This document shows positions 13,901 to 28,900 of a DNA stretch of 64,000 bases, piece by piece. Location: positions 252,957,330 through 253,021,329 of the forward strand of contig JAIOJX010000026.1 of the NCBI GenBank assembly GCA_022376925.1, in the 5' to 3' direction. Positions within the stretch are counted from its first letter, which is position 1; each line of letters opens with the position of its first letter. The position numbers were made by a program, and so were the translations under genes. The notes under the pieces were generated by a model. It saw only the letters and a list, made by a program, of their open reading frames with translations, made no database searches and was not told where the DNA came from. This stretch comes from Tragulus kanchil (lineage: Eukaryota; Chordata; Mammalia; Artiodactyla; Tragulidae).

Positions 13901-16900
13901 GTCCCAGGAGAAGTCTTCTCACACCCTCCCTAGGTCATGTCAAAAACCTTTAATCAAGCTCTGTTGCCTACCAAAAATATGCACAAACTCCTTAAAAGAG
14001 CATCAATCTAACTTCCCACCTTTGTTTTCAACCACACACCAATTAAAACTTCTTGACTGGCATTCTGTTACCTTCACTGACTTAGTCATTCCCTTCCACT
14101 CCCACGTTCACTTACACCTTACCCTCTCCTACCTGTACAAACGCTATCCATCCTTAAAGGTCCCATTCAGGCACCACCTCTCTCTGGAAACAAGCCATAG
14201 AAATCATTTCCTTCTCTGAGTTTCATTAGCCTTCTTCAACCCACTCTGCTGGAGCTAACTACTGCACAGTAACAAGAGTCATCTTTCTTGAATATAAACT
14301 TTATCTTCTCGCTTTAAATGTAAGCCAGGTTGCTTGAGGGCTGGTCCTTGAGTGTACTTCTAACCTCTGACTGCACCTAATAACATGCTCCACACTCAAA
14401 AGGTACTCCACAGATCTGTTGCTTGACTGTACATACCGCCAGATTTATTTTTTAAAATATGCAGATTTTCCAGCATTCCACTGACCTTGACAGCAGCACA
14501 ATCTCTGATATCATAATCTTGCTGAAATTCATTTACCGTGATAATAGTAGACACCTTAAAAGACAAGAGAGGGTTGAGAATTTAAGACTGATGTATAAAT
14601 ATTTGCAATTTAGATGTAATTTACGCAGCTTTAATAACTCAAGCATGTTCATATGCCAAGGGAGGAAACTTTTTCACTTCTTTTTTTATGTCAGGATGCT
14701 AAATCATGAAGAGGACCTATAATACACCATGATGTCATCTTTTCCAAACAAAGGGAGCTCCAGTTTTAGAAGTGGAGGTTAATTGTATATTAAGTTCACA
14801 GTTGGACTCACAAGGAATCAGAAGCTTTCAAAATACTTCTTTTTTACAATGTGCTGAAATGCTGGTTTTTTGATTAACTTGTCTCGGATATGCTCCAATT
14901 TGAAGATGAACTCAAGGAATTTTACATTTAGAAAGAAACACAGTGACTTGACAAAATGGTAATGTGAAACAAATATTCAATATTTGAGAATAATTTGCTT
15001 CTCTAAGTGCTACCTAAAAACCTTTCCTTAGGATAATGTAAACATTTGAAATAAGATTTAAGGACTTTTTAAGGTTTTCTCAAATTGTTTCCTCCAATAA
15101 AGATTCTTTATTTTTACATAACTCATATTTTAGATAATAAAAACAAAATCTTTTTTCATCATGAAGAAAGGAATTAATACAAAGAAAAAAATAAATCACT
15201 TTATTACCCCATTATGACCTCTATAATTATATATATTTTTATGTTTTGGGACTATATGTAGAGACTATACATATAGGGTTTTTTTTAAATAAAAATTAAA
15301 TTAGTAACATCTCACTCCATATATGTGAATCTATTTCTAATTCAGTAAGATACATCTATATAATTTTAATGGTTGTATGGCTGTGTTAACTAACAATCAG
15401 ATTATCTGTTATTGAAACAAATACTCTTCCCATATTATTTCACACAAGAAAGAGTAAACTTACTGGTGTATGATCACTCCATTGCCAGGATCCTTGCAAA
15501 TCAGGGCTCCTTTTATTCAAACCTATCCAGAGCCAACGCTGGTCACTATGTAAAAAAGGAAGTGTTAAGAAAACATGAGCATTTGGCAAAAACATTTAGC
15601 ATTCACATGCCTAAAATGCTTAATACATGAAGTTTAATCAGAAAACTTTGTCACTAACTGAGAAACACAGTTTCAAGGTATATAAAGAAGTCTTGTGAAA
15701 TGAAACTGAACCCTAACTATGGGGTAGCTATCAAAAAAAAGTACCAGACTTTTTAAAATTAGATTTTACGTTATTTTCTTCACATGATAGGCAAAATCTC
15801 TTCTGCTTTGAAGAACTTAAGAGTAAAAAATATATATACAATGATTTAAAAACTCTTTCTGCAGAGCGTCAATATTACATTATGTTTTCAGATGCAGAAA
15901 CAGCAGAAGCACTTCCCTGGTGGTTCAGCGGTTAACACTCCCCTTCCCATGCAGAGGGTGCAGATTCCATCCCTGGTGAGGGAACTAAGAACCCATATGC
16001 CACGGGGTAAGACCAGAAACAAATAAACAAACAACAATAACAGCATTTCTTTACAGCATTTGTCTATAACTATCAAATATTTGTTCTTTAAAGTGCAAAA
16101 CAAACCACTTGGCTAACCTTTTATTAAACAAGATTTAAAGACAATGAATTCCAAGTGCCCACTAAGGTCAAGTAAGACAAGCATCGAAGTATTTCCTAAA
16201 CACAAGACTACATGGGTTATACCAGAGCAATACAAGTAAGTCATCACTTAAGTGAATACATTTAACACTCACAACTATTATACTTTTATGTACAAGGCAT
16301 GGAGACACATGCAATGATAATACAGACACATACCATCTACCCTCAAGTGGCATACAAACTGGACAGGGGAACAAAACAGATATGAAGAGAGAGAATATAA
16401 AACCAGTTTTGAAAAAAAGCATCAAATGATAAAAATCTGTACATATTTTAAGAAGTACAAAACATTTAAAAAAGAAGTCATTGTGAACTTTATAAGGAAG
16501 TCAGCAAACATTTTGTAAGGTTAGTAAGACAAAAGATGGTCTTCACAGAATAGTTAAGGTTTCTTTTAAGCCATAAATCTGAATGTTTACCATATGCCAG
16601 TATTCAGATTGGCTGAGAGGAGAAGCAATAGGAATTCCAAGGAAGAATATACACAACAACTTACTGGGACAGGGACATACATTGACCCTTTTCTCTTAAT
16701 TTAGTGTATGCTCTAGCCAGAGAGATATTTTCAGTATAAACAGAAATGAAATAACCATAAAAAAATTTCTCCATGTCTATCTCTGATTGAAAATACTTTC
16801 AAATACTTGAAAATTTAAGTGCACTTGTTAGGCCTTAACAAGCAGACTATTTTCTACACATTTCTGGAGGGTGGTGGTGTCACTGGTTATTTCCATATAA

Positions 16901-19900
16901 TTTAACCTTTTTTGTTTTAATTTTTACCTTTTCTTTTATTGGATTTTCATTTATTTATTATCATCTATCTCTATTCTTTGGCCTGTGTGGGCCTCCCATC
17001 ACAGTGGTCTCTCGTTGCAGAGCACCAGCTTTGGGCGCATGCGCTCCAGAGCATTGGCTTGCAATTGGACACACCAGTCCAGCTTCGCAGCATGTGGGAT
17101 CGCCCTGGGCCAGGGATCAAACTGGTGCCCCTTGCACTGCAAGGCGAACTCTTTACCCACTGGACGACCAGGGAAGTCCATAATTTAACCTTCTGATTAC
17201 ATATGTTGTGTACCATCAATACACGATTGAAAATGATACATGCAAAACAATACAACTATAGATATTAAATATAAATAGAACACATATTAGAAAGGGGTAG
17301 AATCCAAATTTAAAATTAATCCCTATTCTCAAGCTCAATAGAATAAGTGGATCGTACAGTTATAAGATTGCTCAGAAATACAGTAAGTCTGCACTTAAAA
17401 ATATCTGCCAGGAAATCCAAGGCAGAAACAAACTTAACTTGAATTTCTCACTTCTTAATAAAATAATTGTTTTCTTCATTTATTTCATCTGTTCAACATT
17501 CCCACATACTTTAACATCAATAAGCACATTTTTCATCTTGCCCACCTCAAGCCTTTCATCTTATTGCAATGGAATATGAGGATAGTCCCTTTTCAGTTTT
17601 TATTGTTACACCGTTTCCTTTAAAAAGAAAGATCACCCATTTGTAGAGTTAAGATAAATCCAGTGGAGACGATTAAGTCCAGTTTGAATTTAGCAGCTAA
17701 ATAAGGATTTTGCAGTTTGTGTCAACTAATCAGAGCTTTCTTATAGACTTCCAAGTGGATCATAATTCTCGAGTGTTGAACTTCTAAACCACCAGGTCTA
17801 GATAATTGCCACATTATAATAAAAGCAAGTCTGCTAAAATAAAGAGGAGGTCAAGTCTGCTTCCTCATATTTCACTTCTTTCTAATCTTTGCAGATTATG
17901 TATTTGGGCCTGGGGAATTTATGCAGAATTTTGTGTTTCCCTAAAAAAAGCATTAGATATTTTATCTTCTTTACACAATCAACAATATTGCCTGGAAGAT
18001 GATCAGAGATCATTTGCCATCTGTATTTGCTCTATCACAGTGGTCCCCATCCTTTTTGGCACCAGGGACGAGTTTCATAAAGAAAATTTTTCTTCAGGCC
18101 AGGGGGAAGGGAACGGTGGTTTGGGGATGATTCAAATGCATTACATTTACTGTGTATTTCATTATTATTGCATCAGCTCCATGTCAGATTATCAAACATT
18201 GGATCCCAGAGGCTAGAACCACTGCTCTATAGGCAGCTCCAACAGAAAGCCTTTTTAGAGGTCTGCCTCCAACATTTTTACACAATCTGCTCTTAACTTC
18301 CCATCTTCCCTTAGAAACCTCTGCCTTCGATCTCATTTCTTGCTTTCTCTGCTGCATCTCAGTGAACAATATCCTGTGGAGCAGTTCACCTCATTGTCCA
18401 ACATGCTTAATCTTTGCTACTTTCTGAGATTCGACTCCACTTCAACCCAGACCTTTATAGTTTTCACGTTTCATTTCAAGGGATTTATTAATGTGCTGTA
18501 AATATAGAAAATAGTAGCTACCTGTGGGATTTTTTTAGGTGTGTAGCAAGAGATGGAACATATTTTCTCACTTGTAACCTATTCCTGCTTTGGCCTGATT
18601 TATCTGTACACAGTTAAAGGGAAGAAGAAATTAGAAGTCATGTTAATCATTGCATACCTCTAGTGTGGATTTTTAAAAAATGAAGGAAGAAATGGATCGT
18701 AACTGAGTTAAATCAAACTGAAAACCTCTGTATCTCTCTATAAATTTCTTCTGCTCAAGTACTAAGTATATGGTTTTAAGACCATGAGGTTAAGAAGACA
18801 TTGCATGAAAGTTACTATGTGTATGTGTGCTACAATTTCTACTCTCAATCAAATTTCCTGCTGCATCTGGTTCCTAAGGAAAACAGAACTGCAGGCATAA
18901 CTGCTAATAAAGACTATTTGATGAGGGCACTTAGTCTGCAAAGCCTTAGATTTATACCCTAATCCATTCATGCCACTTCATTGGAGATAACATACACAGC
19001 AGCAATTGCTCTGCAAACAAGGCTTTCTTCCCTAATCCTAAAGCTCTTTCTGTTCTACAATGGCTTTCCCTGGTGGGCTGTGGTTCAGAGTTGCAAAGAT
19101 CAGAGATCATTTGCCATCTGTATTTGCTCTATCACAGTGGTCCCCATCCTTTTTGGCACCAGGGACGAGTTTCATAAAGAAAATTTTTCTTCAGGCCAGG
19201 GGGAAGGGAACGGTGGTTTGGGGATGATTCAAATGCATTACATTTACTGTGTATTTCATTATTATTGCATCAGCTCCATGTCAGATTATCAAACATTGGA
19301 TCCCAGAGGCTAGAACCACTGCTCTATAGGCAGCTCCAACAGAAAGCCTTTTTAGAGGTCTGCCTCCAACATTTTTACACAATCTGCTCTTAACTTCCCA
19401 TCTTCCCTTAGAAACCTCTGCCTTCGATCTCATTTCTTGCTTTCTCTGCTGCATCTCAGTGAACAATATCCTGTGGAGCAGTTCACCTCATTGTCCAACA
19501 TGCTTAATCTTTGCTACTTTCTGAGATTCGACTCCACTTCAACCCAGACCTTTATAGTTTTCACGTTTCATTTCAAGGGATTTATTAATGTGCTGTAAAT
19601 ATAGAAAATAGTAGCTACCTGTGGGATTTTTTTAGGTGTGTAGCAAGAGATGGAACATATTTTCTCACTTGTAACCTATTCCTGCTTTGGCCTGATTTAT
19701 CTGTACACAGTTAAAGGGAAGAAGAAATTAGAAGTCATGTTAATCATTGCATACCTCTAGTGTGGATTTTTTTAAAAAATGAGGGAAGAAATGGATCATA
19801 ACTGAGTTAAATCAAACTGAAAACCTCTGTATCTCTCTATAAATTTCTTCTGCTCAAGTACTAAGTATATGGTTTTAAGACCATGAGGTTAAGAAGACAT

Positions 19901-22900
19901 TGCATGAAAGTTACTATGTGTATGTGTGCTACAATTTCTACTCTCAATCAAATTTCCTGCTGCATCTGGTTCCTAAGGAAAACAGAACTGCAGGCATAAC
20001 TGCTAATAAAGACTATTTGATGAGGGCACTTAGTCTGCAAAGCCTTAGATTTATACCCTAATCCATTCATGCCACTTCATTGGAGATAACATACACAGCA
20101 GCAATTGCTCTGCAAACAAGGCTTTCTTCCCTAATCCTAAAGCTCTTTCTGTTCTACAATGGCTTTCCCTGGTGGGCTGTGGTTCAGAGTTGCAAAGATC
20201 TTAGAGCCTGAATGATTTGGTGCACCATGAACCCTTTTTCACTGAAATAGAAACAGAGATGTGGAACTTAGACTGTTAGATGTAGAGTAGTAATCTGACT
20301 TCACTCCTTGGCGGGCAAAACACAATTTGGGCAATGGACATCTTGCTGAGAAAGGTCAATCCCTGCAATAAAGAGCTAAAGGTGTTCAAGGAATAAGCTA
20401 TAGAATCACTTTCTGATATAAACGTGCTTGCTTCCTTCCTTCTCTTCAAATCATGGTTACAATATTAAATAGGTTTTAGAATATGTTGTCTAAGTGTAGC
20501 ATGAGTAAATGACCTATTAATGGTGCATGCATTCATTAGACATTATCGTCTGTTTAGTATGGTAGTGTATTAGCTGTTAGGATGAACGCAAATAAAATGA
20601 GGTCTCTGTGAGTGAAAGGACTGTGATGGTCTGCTCTTTGTGTTTTCTGTTTTCTTTTTTAAAAAAATTTATTTCAGGGCTTACTGGTGGCCCAGTGGGT
20701 AGAGAATCTGCCTTGCGGTGCAAGGGGCACCAATTTGACCCCTGGCGTGGGAGGGTCCCACATGTCATGGAGTGGCTGGACCAGTGTGCCCAATTATGAG
20801 CCAGTGCTCTGCAGCACATGTGCCCAGAGCCAGTGCTCTGCAATGAGAGAGGCCACTGTGATGGGAGGCCCACACAGGCCAAAGAATAAAGATGGATGAA
20901 AATAAATAAAATAAATAAATAAAAAACCAATAAAAGAGGCCAATATATATATATATATTCTGTATCAGATTATAGCTGATTAACAATGTTGTGATAGTTC
21001 TGGGTGAACCACAAAGGGATTCAGCCACACAGAAACATGTATCCATTCTCCCCCAAACTCGCCAGAGCAACATTCCCTGAGGTATACAGTAAGTCCCTAT
21101 TGGTTAAATATTAAGCTACACTTTATGCATTGTTGCTTTATAATTTGATATATGGACCTTTTCAACTATTAAATATTTGGTAGATGAATATACTCTTTAC
21201 AGTTAAATATATAATACCTGTGTTTCTAAATATTATTTCCAGATAAAATGAGGTGTTTCTTATACTATAATTTTTCAAAACCATTTCATCTCTTTACATC
21301 TCAGTTTTTATTTACACACAGAGTTATAAACTCTGGTATTAAGCAGAGTTAATACTGGTTTTATTAAGATACTATTGTTTCTCTCAGAATTTAGGATAAT
21401 TTCATTCTAAATTTAGTATAATTTAAGATAATTTTATAATTACATGGATTGTATTATTTAGATTGAGGCTGTTTTTATGTTATATATTCTTCCTTCTAAT
21501 TCTTTGAAAACAAAATACCTATTCATGTGGTTTTGATTTTTATTCAGTTCTCAACTGCAATATATCCCTGGAATTTTTTCAAGTAGGGAGCATAAGTAGT
21601 ACCAATAACTATATTCACAAACGAAAAAACCCAGTAAATCAGCAACTTAAATCAACACAATGAAAATACCACCTCAAAACCCTACAGATGTCAGTTTTTA
21701 AAATGTCTTCTATACTTAATGTCCTAGAGGAGACAGTTAATTGGATTTTCTTTGGGTTTTGGTACCCGTTTTACTTTTGCTGCTTTTCTTTGAGGCTTTT
21801 TATTTTTTTTTGAGTCAAAATGATCAGAAAAGTATTCGCTAAGATACATTCAGGTGGCAATTCTTTTCCATAGTTTTGATCAGTATATCCTGCATCTTAG
21901 ATTTACTGACTTCAGTTGTTTTTTCATTTCAAAAAGTGAAGGGAAAAATAAATCATGAAGCAGAAGGCCCTCATACCCATGACTGTCCCCAGAGCTTCAG
22001 AAAAAATTTCCTACTATGATACAAACACTTAGCCCGTATATGTCTGCATTATTCTTAAGAACATCAGAAGAACCATTCAGGATTCCTCCTTCTACACAGC
22101 ATCTAAATCATAGGGGCTTATTGACTCTCTAATTCAGATTACTTCTTCACTGTTCCATCTTACTGCCCTTTAGATCTCACTCTAAAAGATCTGAACTATT
22201 GCCTGAACATTACCTGAACTGATCTGTTAAGAAGTGAAGAAACGCCTTTATTTCATCCACGTGACTGAAGCTAGGAAGGTGTCCTCCAAGAGCTTGGCAA
22301 AACCGCTCAGCTTCTTCCCAGTTCCTCTTTCTTACAATTCTTTCTCTGTGAAATAGCTTAACAAAATTTAATGTTAATTTTTCTGGTATAATCATAAAGT
22401 TTTATTTACACACAGAGTTATAAACTCTGGTATTAAGCAGAGTTAATACTGGTTTTATTAAGATACTATTGTTTCTCTCAGAATTTAGGATAATTTCATT
22501 CTAAATTTAGTATAATTTAAGATAATTTTATAATTACATGGATTGTATTATTTAGATTGAGGCTGTTTTTATGTTATATATTCTTCCTTCTAATTCTTTG
22601 AAAACAAAATACCTATTCATGTGGTTTTGATTTTTATTCAGTTCTCAACTGCAATATATCCCTGGAATTTTTTCAAGTAGGGAGCATAAGTAGTACCAAT
22701 AACTATATTCACAAACGAAAAAACCCAGTAAATCAGCAACTTAAATCAACACAATGAAAATACCACCTCAAAACCCTACAGATGTCAGTTTTTAAAATGT
22801 CTTCTATACTTAATGTCCTAGAGGAGACAGTTAATTGGATTTTCTTTGGGTTTTGGTACCCGTTTTACTTTTGCTGCTTTTCTTTGAGGCTTTTTATTTT

Positions 22901-25900
22901 TTTTTGAGTCAAAATGATCAGAAAAGTATTCGCTAAGATACATTCAGGTGGCAATTCTTTTCCATAGTTTTGATCAGTATATCCTGCATCTTAGATTTAC
23001 TGACTTCAGTTGTTTTTTCATTTCAAAAAGTGAAGGGAAAAATAAATCATGAAGCAGAAGGCCCTCATACCCATGACTGTCCCCAGAGCTTCAGAAAAAA
23101 TTTCCTACTATGATACAAACACTTAGCCCGTATATGTCTGCATTATTCTTAAGAACATCAGAAGAACCATTCAGGATTCCTCCTTCTACACAGCATCTAA
23201 ATCATAGGGGCTTATTGACTCTCTAATTCAGATTACTTCTTCACTGTTCCATCTTACTGCCCTTTAGATCTCACTCTAAAAGATCTGAACTATTGCCTGA
23301 ACATTACCTGAACTGATCTGTTAAGAAGTGAAGAAACGCCTTTATTTCATCCACGTGACTGAAGCTAGGAAGGTGTCCTCCAAGAGCTTGGCAAAACCGC
23401 TCAGCTTCTTCCCAGTTCCTCTTTCTTACAATTCTTTCTCTGTGAAATAGCTTAACAAAATTTAATGTTAATTTTTTTTCTGGTATAATCATAAAGTATT
23501 CATAACTTTAAAGTCAATTACAGTCAAATATGTGGGTCCCTGACATGGTTTCTTAAAAGTGTAGTAAAGGGCTTCTTCCCTGGTGGTCCAATAGGTAAAG
23601 AGTCCACCTTGCACTGCAAGGGGTGCTGGTTTGATCCCTGGCCTGGGAGGATCCCACATGCTGTGGAGCAGCCGGACCAGTGTGTCCAATTGCAAGCCAG
23701 CGCTCTGGAGCACATGTGCCCAGAGCTGGTGCTCTGCAGTGAGAGGGGCCACTGCAGAGGGTGCTCTGCAGTGGTCGGCCCACACAGGCTAAAGACTAAA
23801 AAGATGCATGGAAATGCATATAAATAAAAAAGAGGCATGATGAGGAGAAGAAAAGAAAATTTTTAAAAAAGTGTAGTAAAGGTCAAGGAAAAGGCATATA
23901 GAATACTGCAATACAGACAGGTCCTGCTCAAAGTGTCAACTAGAGGCCAGCACAGGTGTCAGTCACTGTCATCAGATGGACGCCCTTCCTTAGCCAGGCT
24001 GGCGAATGGCTCCAACATGACACCACTTTCTCTTGCATTCTAAGGATCTTGAGAGAGAAAATGAACCGGCAAGCAAGGTTGGAAGGAATACATATGAATG
24101 CTTTGGGAGTGTATCTCTGCCAAGAAATGTGCTAACTGCAAAGTTTCAACATCATAAACTCAGGCCTGCACAAGTACAGGACTATTTTTGAGGAAGAAGA
24201 ATCAATGGGCAGACTGCACTGGTGTGCGAACACTGACAGAAGATGGCAAAGCAAAACTTGCCACTTTGGACTGTTCCTTTGGTTTGTGATGACTGATTTT
24301 ATACCAGAGGAACCACAGCCATTTCAGAAGAGGAGGGAGCAGATGACACAATGATAGACTGAATTACTGCTCCAGATTCTTTAGTGCCTGTGATATAATT
24401 ATACACTCTTGCCATCACAGCTTCCTGGTGGGTGAAGGATATGTCGCTGTACCTTGACCTGGGACTCAGCCACGTGACTTGTTGTGATCAATGGGCTATC
24501 AGTGGAGGTAAAGTGGACAGAAGCCTGATGTGTGCTTATCTGGGTTAGGTTTGCATCTCAGGCTCCAGTAACTGAGCATGAGAAGAACAAGCCTCTGCTC
24601 ATGCTGCCCTTTGGTCTCACACTAGTTTGGAGGGAAGAAAATCCCAACTCATAACCTGGAGGCCAGCACAACTGACCCATAGCCGAAAGCAGAGCTGACC
24701 ATTCCAGCCCAAATTCAGCCACTCAAACTCTACCTGACCCAGAGATCTGTGAACATGAGACTAAGAGTTGTCAAAGCCACTGAATTTTCAGATGGTATGA
24801 AATAATTTCTCTGTAGAAATGCTGGTTGATACAAACCCCAAAACAAATTCTTTGATTTGTAAGAAATGACAGAATTCTTCATTTGACGACAGTAAACGAG
24901 AGGGATATGAGAACCATACGCAAAGTTATCACTCAACTTCTCAAAACAAAAAAGGCCTAGGAAAGAGGCAGTTCTGGTCCTGCTCCTTTGGGTAGCACAT
25001 GAGTTCACATGGGAATGACGTATCTGACACTACAGGTTCACTGACAACCTGACAGGACTCCATGCTCCTAAACACTTTGGTAGGTGATTCGTGTTCTCCT
25101 AAACACTTTGGTGGGTGTCTTCAGAGGAGCACAGTTTGTACTAGGACATGGGCTAGGATAGTAGAGAAATGACTTCACCGAAAGACTGAACAAGAATATC
25201 ACATTACCTTATAACAAGAAAGACCTGAGGAAAAACTATGCCAGCCTTTAGGACAGGAGTCTTCAGGCTTCGGGACCACTTTTTCAGACTCACTGGGTCC
25301 ACTTATTTTCTTGCAAATTGAAAGTGCTCTGAAGCTTTTGCAGTCCTTTACCTCCCACTTTCCAAGAGACTTGCCAGTAGTCATAGCCACACACCCTCCT
25401 GGAGAAGCTGGGGTTGAATGGAAAAGTTGAATTGAAAATTATGTTAGAAACATGTAAGTCCAAACACCTGCTGGCACTTCCACTCTTTGATTCAAGGTGG
25501 TAGAAGAGTATAGGAAAGGAAATGGAGGAAATAGCGTGTTGTTCACAATAATAATGATGACGGTAATACAGAGATGTGTTTACGACTCGCCTGGTACTAT
25601 TCGAAAAGGATTAAATGCATTGATCCTCACATAGAGAGGATTCTGTTGTCAGACTGAAGTACAGTAAGGATTAGAGATGTGTCCAAGGTCTCAGGTGAGT
25701 AACTGGCTGATCCAGAATTGAAATCCAGGTGGTGGTGTGTGAGCTGAACCCTAAACCACTATGACTCTGTATAATCTAAATTGTTCGTATTCACCTAACA
25801 ATTTGAACCCTTAAACCACTATGATCTGTGAACATGAGACTAAGAGTTGTCAAAGCCACTGAATTTTCAGATGGTATGAAATAATTTCTCTGTAGAAATG

Positions 25901-28900
25901 CTGGTTGATACAAACCCCAAAACAAATTCTTTGATTTGTAAGAAATGACAGAATTCTTCATTTGACGACAGTAAGCGAGAGGGATATGAGAACCATACGC
26001 AAAGTTATCACTCAACTTCTCAAAACAAAAAAGGCCTAGGAAAGAGGCAGTTCTGGTCCTGCTCCTTTGGGTAGCACATGAGTTCACATGGGAATGACGT
26101 ATCTGACACTACAGGTTCACTGACAACCTGACAGGACTCCATGCTCCTAAACACTTTGGTAGGTGATTCGTGTTCTCCTAAACACTTTGGTGGGTGTCTT
26201 CAGAGGAGCACAGTTTGTACTAGGACATGGGCTAGGATAGTAGAGAAATGACTTCACCGAAAGACTGAACAAGAATATCACATTACCTTATAACAAGAAA
26301 GACCTGAGGAAAAACTATGCCAGCCTTTAGGACAGGAGTCTTCAGGCTTCGGGACCACTTTTTCAGACTCACTGGGTCCACTTATTTTCTTGCAAATTGA
26401 AAGTGCTCTGAAGCTTTTGCAGTCCTTTACCTCCCACTTTCCAAGAGACTTGCCAGTAGTCATAGCCACACACCCTCCTGGAGAAGCTGGGGTTGAATGG
26501 AAAAGTTGAATTGAAAATTATGTTAGAAACATGTAAGTCCAAACACCTGCTGGCACTTCCACTCTTTGATTCAAGGTGGTAGAAGAGTATAGGAAAGGAA
26601 ATGGAGGAAATAGCGTGTTGTTCACAATAATAATGATGACGGTAATACAGAGATGTGTTTACGACTCGCCTGGTACTATTCGAAAAGGATTAAATGCATT
26701 GATCCTCACATAGAGAGGATTCTGTTGTCAGACTGAAGTACAGTAAGGATTAGAGATGTGTCCAAGGTCTCAGGTGAGTAACTGGCTGATCCAGAATTGA
26801 AATCCAGGTGGTGTGTGTGTAGAGCTGAACCCTAAACCACTATGACGCTCTGTATAATCTAAATTGTTCGTATTCACCTAACAATTTCCAACAGCTTTTA
26901 AGCACCTTAGTAAAACAAAAACACCCTCAGATTCAGAGCCTAAGGAAGAGCTGGTTCAATGAAAGTAAAGAGCTGTATGGTAATATACATTTGTTTACTA
27001 TTTATTTTACATCAGCCAGAATTGTATTTACTCACTATAACATTAAAAGACAGTTTGCATTTTTGATCCATCTCCAGATGAAGAATTAGTGGCTTGCCCA
27101 CAGTCACAGTGAGTGGTGGAGAGAGCACTGGAACCCAGATTTGTTGGCAAAACGCCACACTCCCTTTCCCATGACTTCACACTGCTTAAAACGGGCAGAG
27201 GACAAAGGAGCACACACTGCAAAGCAGTGAGGACAACTCCCATCCCACCACACAGAGAAGCCAAGTCTCATTACACAGGGACAGCAAGAGGAACGAGGAA
27301 CTGGGAAAAACAGTGCTGTTACCCGGGGTGGGTGCGCTATTTCCTCCCATTCTACTCCCTACCATGGCCAGCTCTACGCAGACCAAGCTGGGTGAATCTG
27401 GGAGTAATACAGATAAAGAGGACTTAAGAGACAATCTTTGCAGCTACATGCTGAGAGAACAGCCATTAAAGCTTACTTCCTGAGCATCCTTCCAACCACT
27501 AAGGCTTATCCAGGAAGAATGCAACATTGACTCTGAAATGTCAGTGTCTATAAAAGAAATCACGTGTTTTGTGTATTAGAACATCCTAAATTGAGATGAA
27601 ATTTAGCCAGGATTAGCACCTGTATCCCCCATCTTCTACAAGTAAAAAGATGACTTTTATCAATACCCCTTATATTTATATTGATGATCATGTATTATAA
27701 ATTTTGTGGGCATTCTGCATTTACAATATTGTGTTTAACTATATACTCACATGTTTCAATTTCTTATGTTATAAAAATAGCTTTCATGATTCCACTGTAC
27801 AAACATAAGAAAATATAAATAATCAAAGGAAGAAGAGTCAAATACTTTATACCTGCTGTCTCATACAAAGCCAAAATCCTCTAAAAAGCATCAGTTTAGA
27901 AATCAGATCTGGATTTTAGCAATTCAATAACTAGGTAACCTTTCAACTAAATCACCTTTCTAAGCCTCTGTTTTCTCATCTCTGAAACCAAAAGGGACTT
28001 ATGAGGCCTTTTCTGGCTCAAATGTTCTGATTCTGTGGCACATTATAGTCAATGCTCTAGGCTAAACAAGGATAAACTAACTCTCAGAATAAATAACCCA
28101 GTGCCTCCTTAATTATCACCCCTTGAGATAAAAAGAAACACATTCAATTTTGGAGAAAGAAGTTAAGAAGCAGAGAAGTAAAAGTGTAAAGTGCTCACAA
28201 AGAGGCTTCTGGGTTCTGTTTGAGAGCTACGTGGAAAAGATGCTGAACTCATTCTGCTGGTTCTAGCTCTGTGCCGTTAGCTTTGTGGTTTCTGAGAACC
28301 AAGTTTTCTAGCTTTTACTGGAGAATTCCTGAGGATTTCATAGGGAAGACATAGTCACTGCTTCTATTTATGGCTCCATTGGTAAACTAGTCCTGAAGGT
28401 CATCATCTCCTTCTTATTTCCAAGATAAGTGAAGAATCGACCTGGGAGAAGGCTGCCACTCACAGGTCACTGTATTCTACTGCTTTAAAGGCTAAAGTAC
28501 TCACCTGGCTGAAAAACATTCCAATTGGAAAAGGTTACAACTCGCTTTGCTCCACCAACACTTGCCCAGCTATACTCTCCATTTGCATCTCCATCTCTCA
28601 GGCCAGTCCAGAAGTATTTTTCTGGTGACAGGGTATACTTTTTAATCATATCATTCAGGTATTCTTGTTCAAATCTACAAAATGAAATTCAGATTAGAAC
28701 ATGTTTTTTACAATGACAGAATTACTACATAAATTGAAAATGCACTTTTTTTCTTTTTTTAAAGATTTATTTGGCAAAGAAGCCCAGAGTTAAAAGTTCA
28801 CTAGTACACGTTTACTGATGGTCACACCTGCTAGTTATAGTCAGATTGCAGTTGGTTCCAAAGGGGACCTCATCCTTGTAAATCTTGTAACAGGTCTCTC

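Larger units (their letters stand above)
9493..14485 (-). other. LY75: LY75 intron 15
   Basis: No exon seen. It holds part of one and all of another block duplication, young SINEs (10811-11111, 11919-12223), several CHR-like and Bov-tA SINEs and an interrupted MIR. About 13330-13430 and 14300-14420 look like old L2 or MIR 3' ends, with low confidence. Confidence 0.78.
18001..20197. repeat. Tandem block duplication F, 1097-bp unit
   Basis: Units 18001-19097 and 19098-20197, joined at a shared gatc. Purely intronic, with a hAT-like element in each. A T-run and a few bases differ near 18670 and 19770. Confidence 0.95.
15546..22213 (-). other. LY75: LY75 intron 13
   Basis: Contains a short CHR-like SINE (15907-16032), young SINEs at 16910-17179 and 20677-20942, and a hAT-like element in two copies within the block duplication 18001-20197. 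It also holds the left half of the duplication 21306-23493. 16033-16900 and 17190-18000 show nothing I recognise. Confidence 0.78.
21306..23493. repeat. Tandem block duplication G, 1094-bp unit, with exon 13
   Basis: Units 21306-22399 and 22400-23493. They are identical apart from T-run lengths at the edges. Each carries LY75 exon 13. Confidence 0.95.
24744..26886. repeat. Tandem block duplication H, 1079-bp unit, with exon 12
   Basis: Units from 24744 and from 25823. Unit 1 runs past the shared end into a stuttered repeat of its own last motif (ccactatga) before unit 2 begins. One base differs (24897 against 25976). Confidence 0.94.

Noticed and set aside
22201..22395. Reading exon 13 from the upstream ATG as a small gene
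   Set aside because: The ATG lies in intron sequence before the acceptor. The conserved part starts at LFHRERI and ends at a GT donor.
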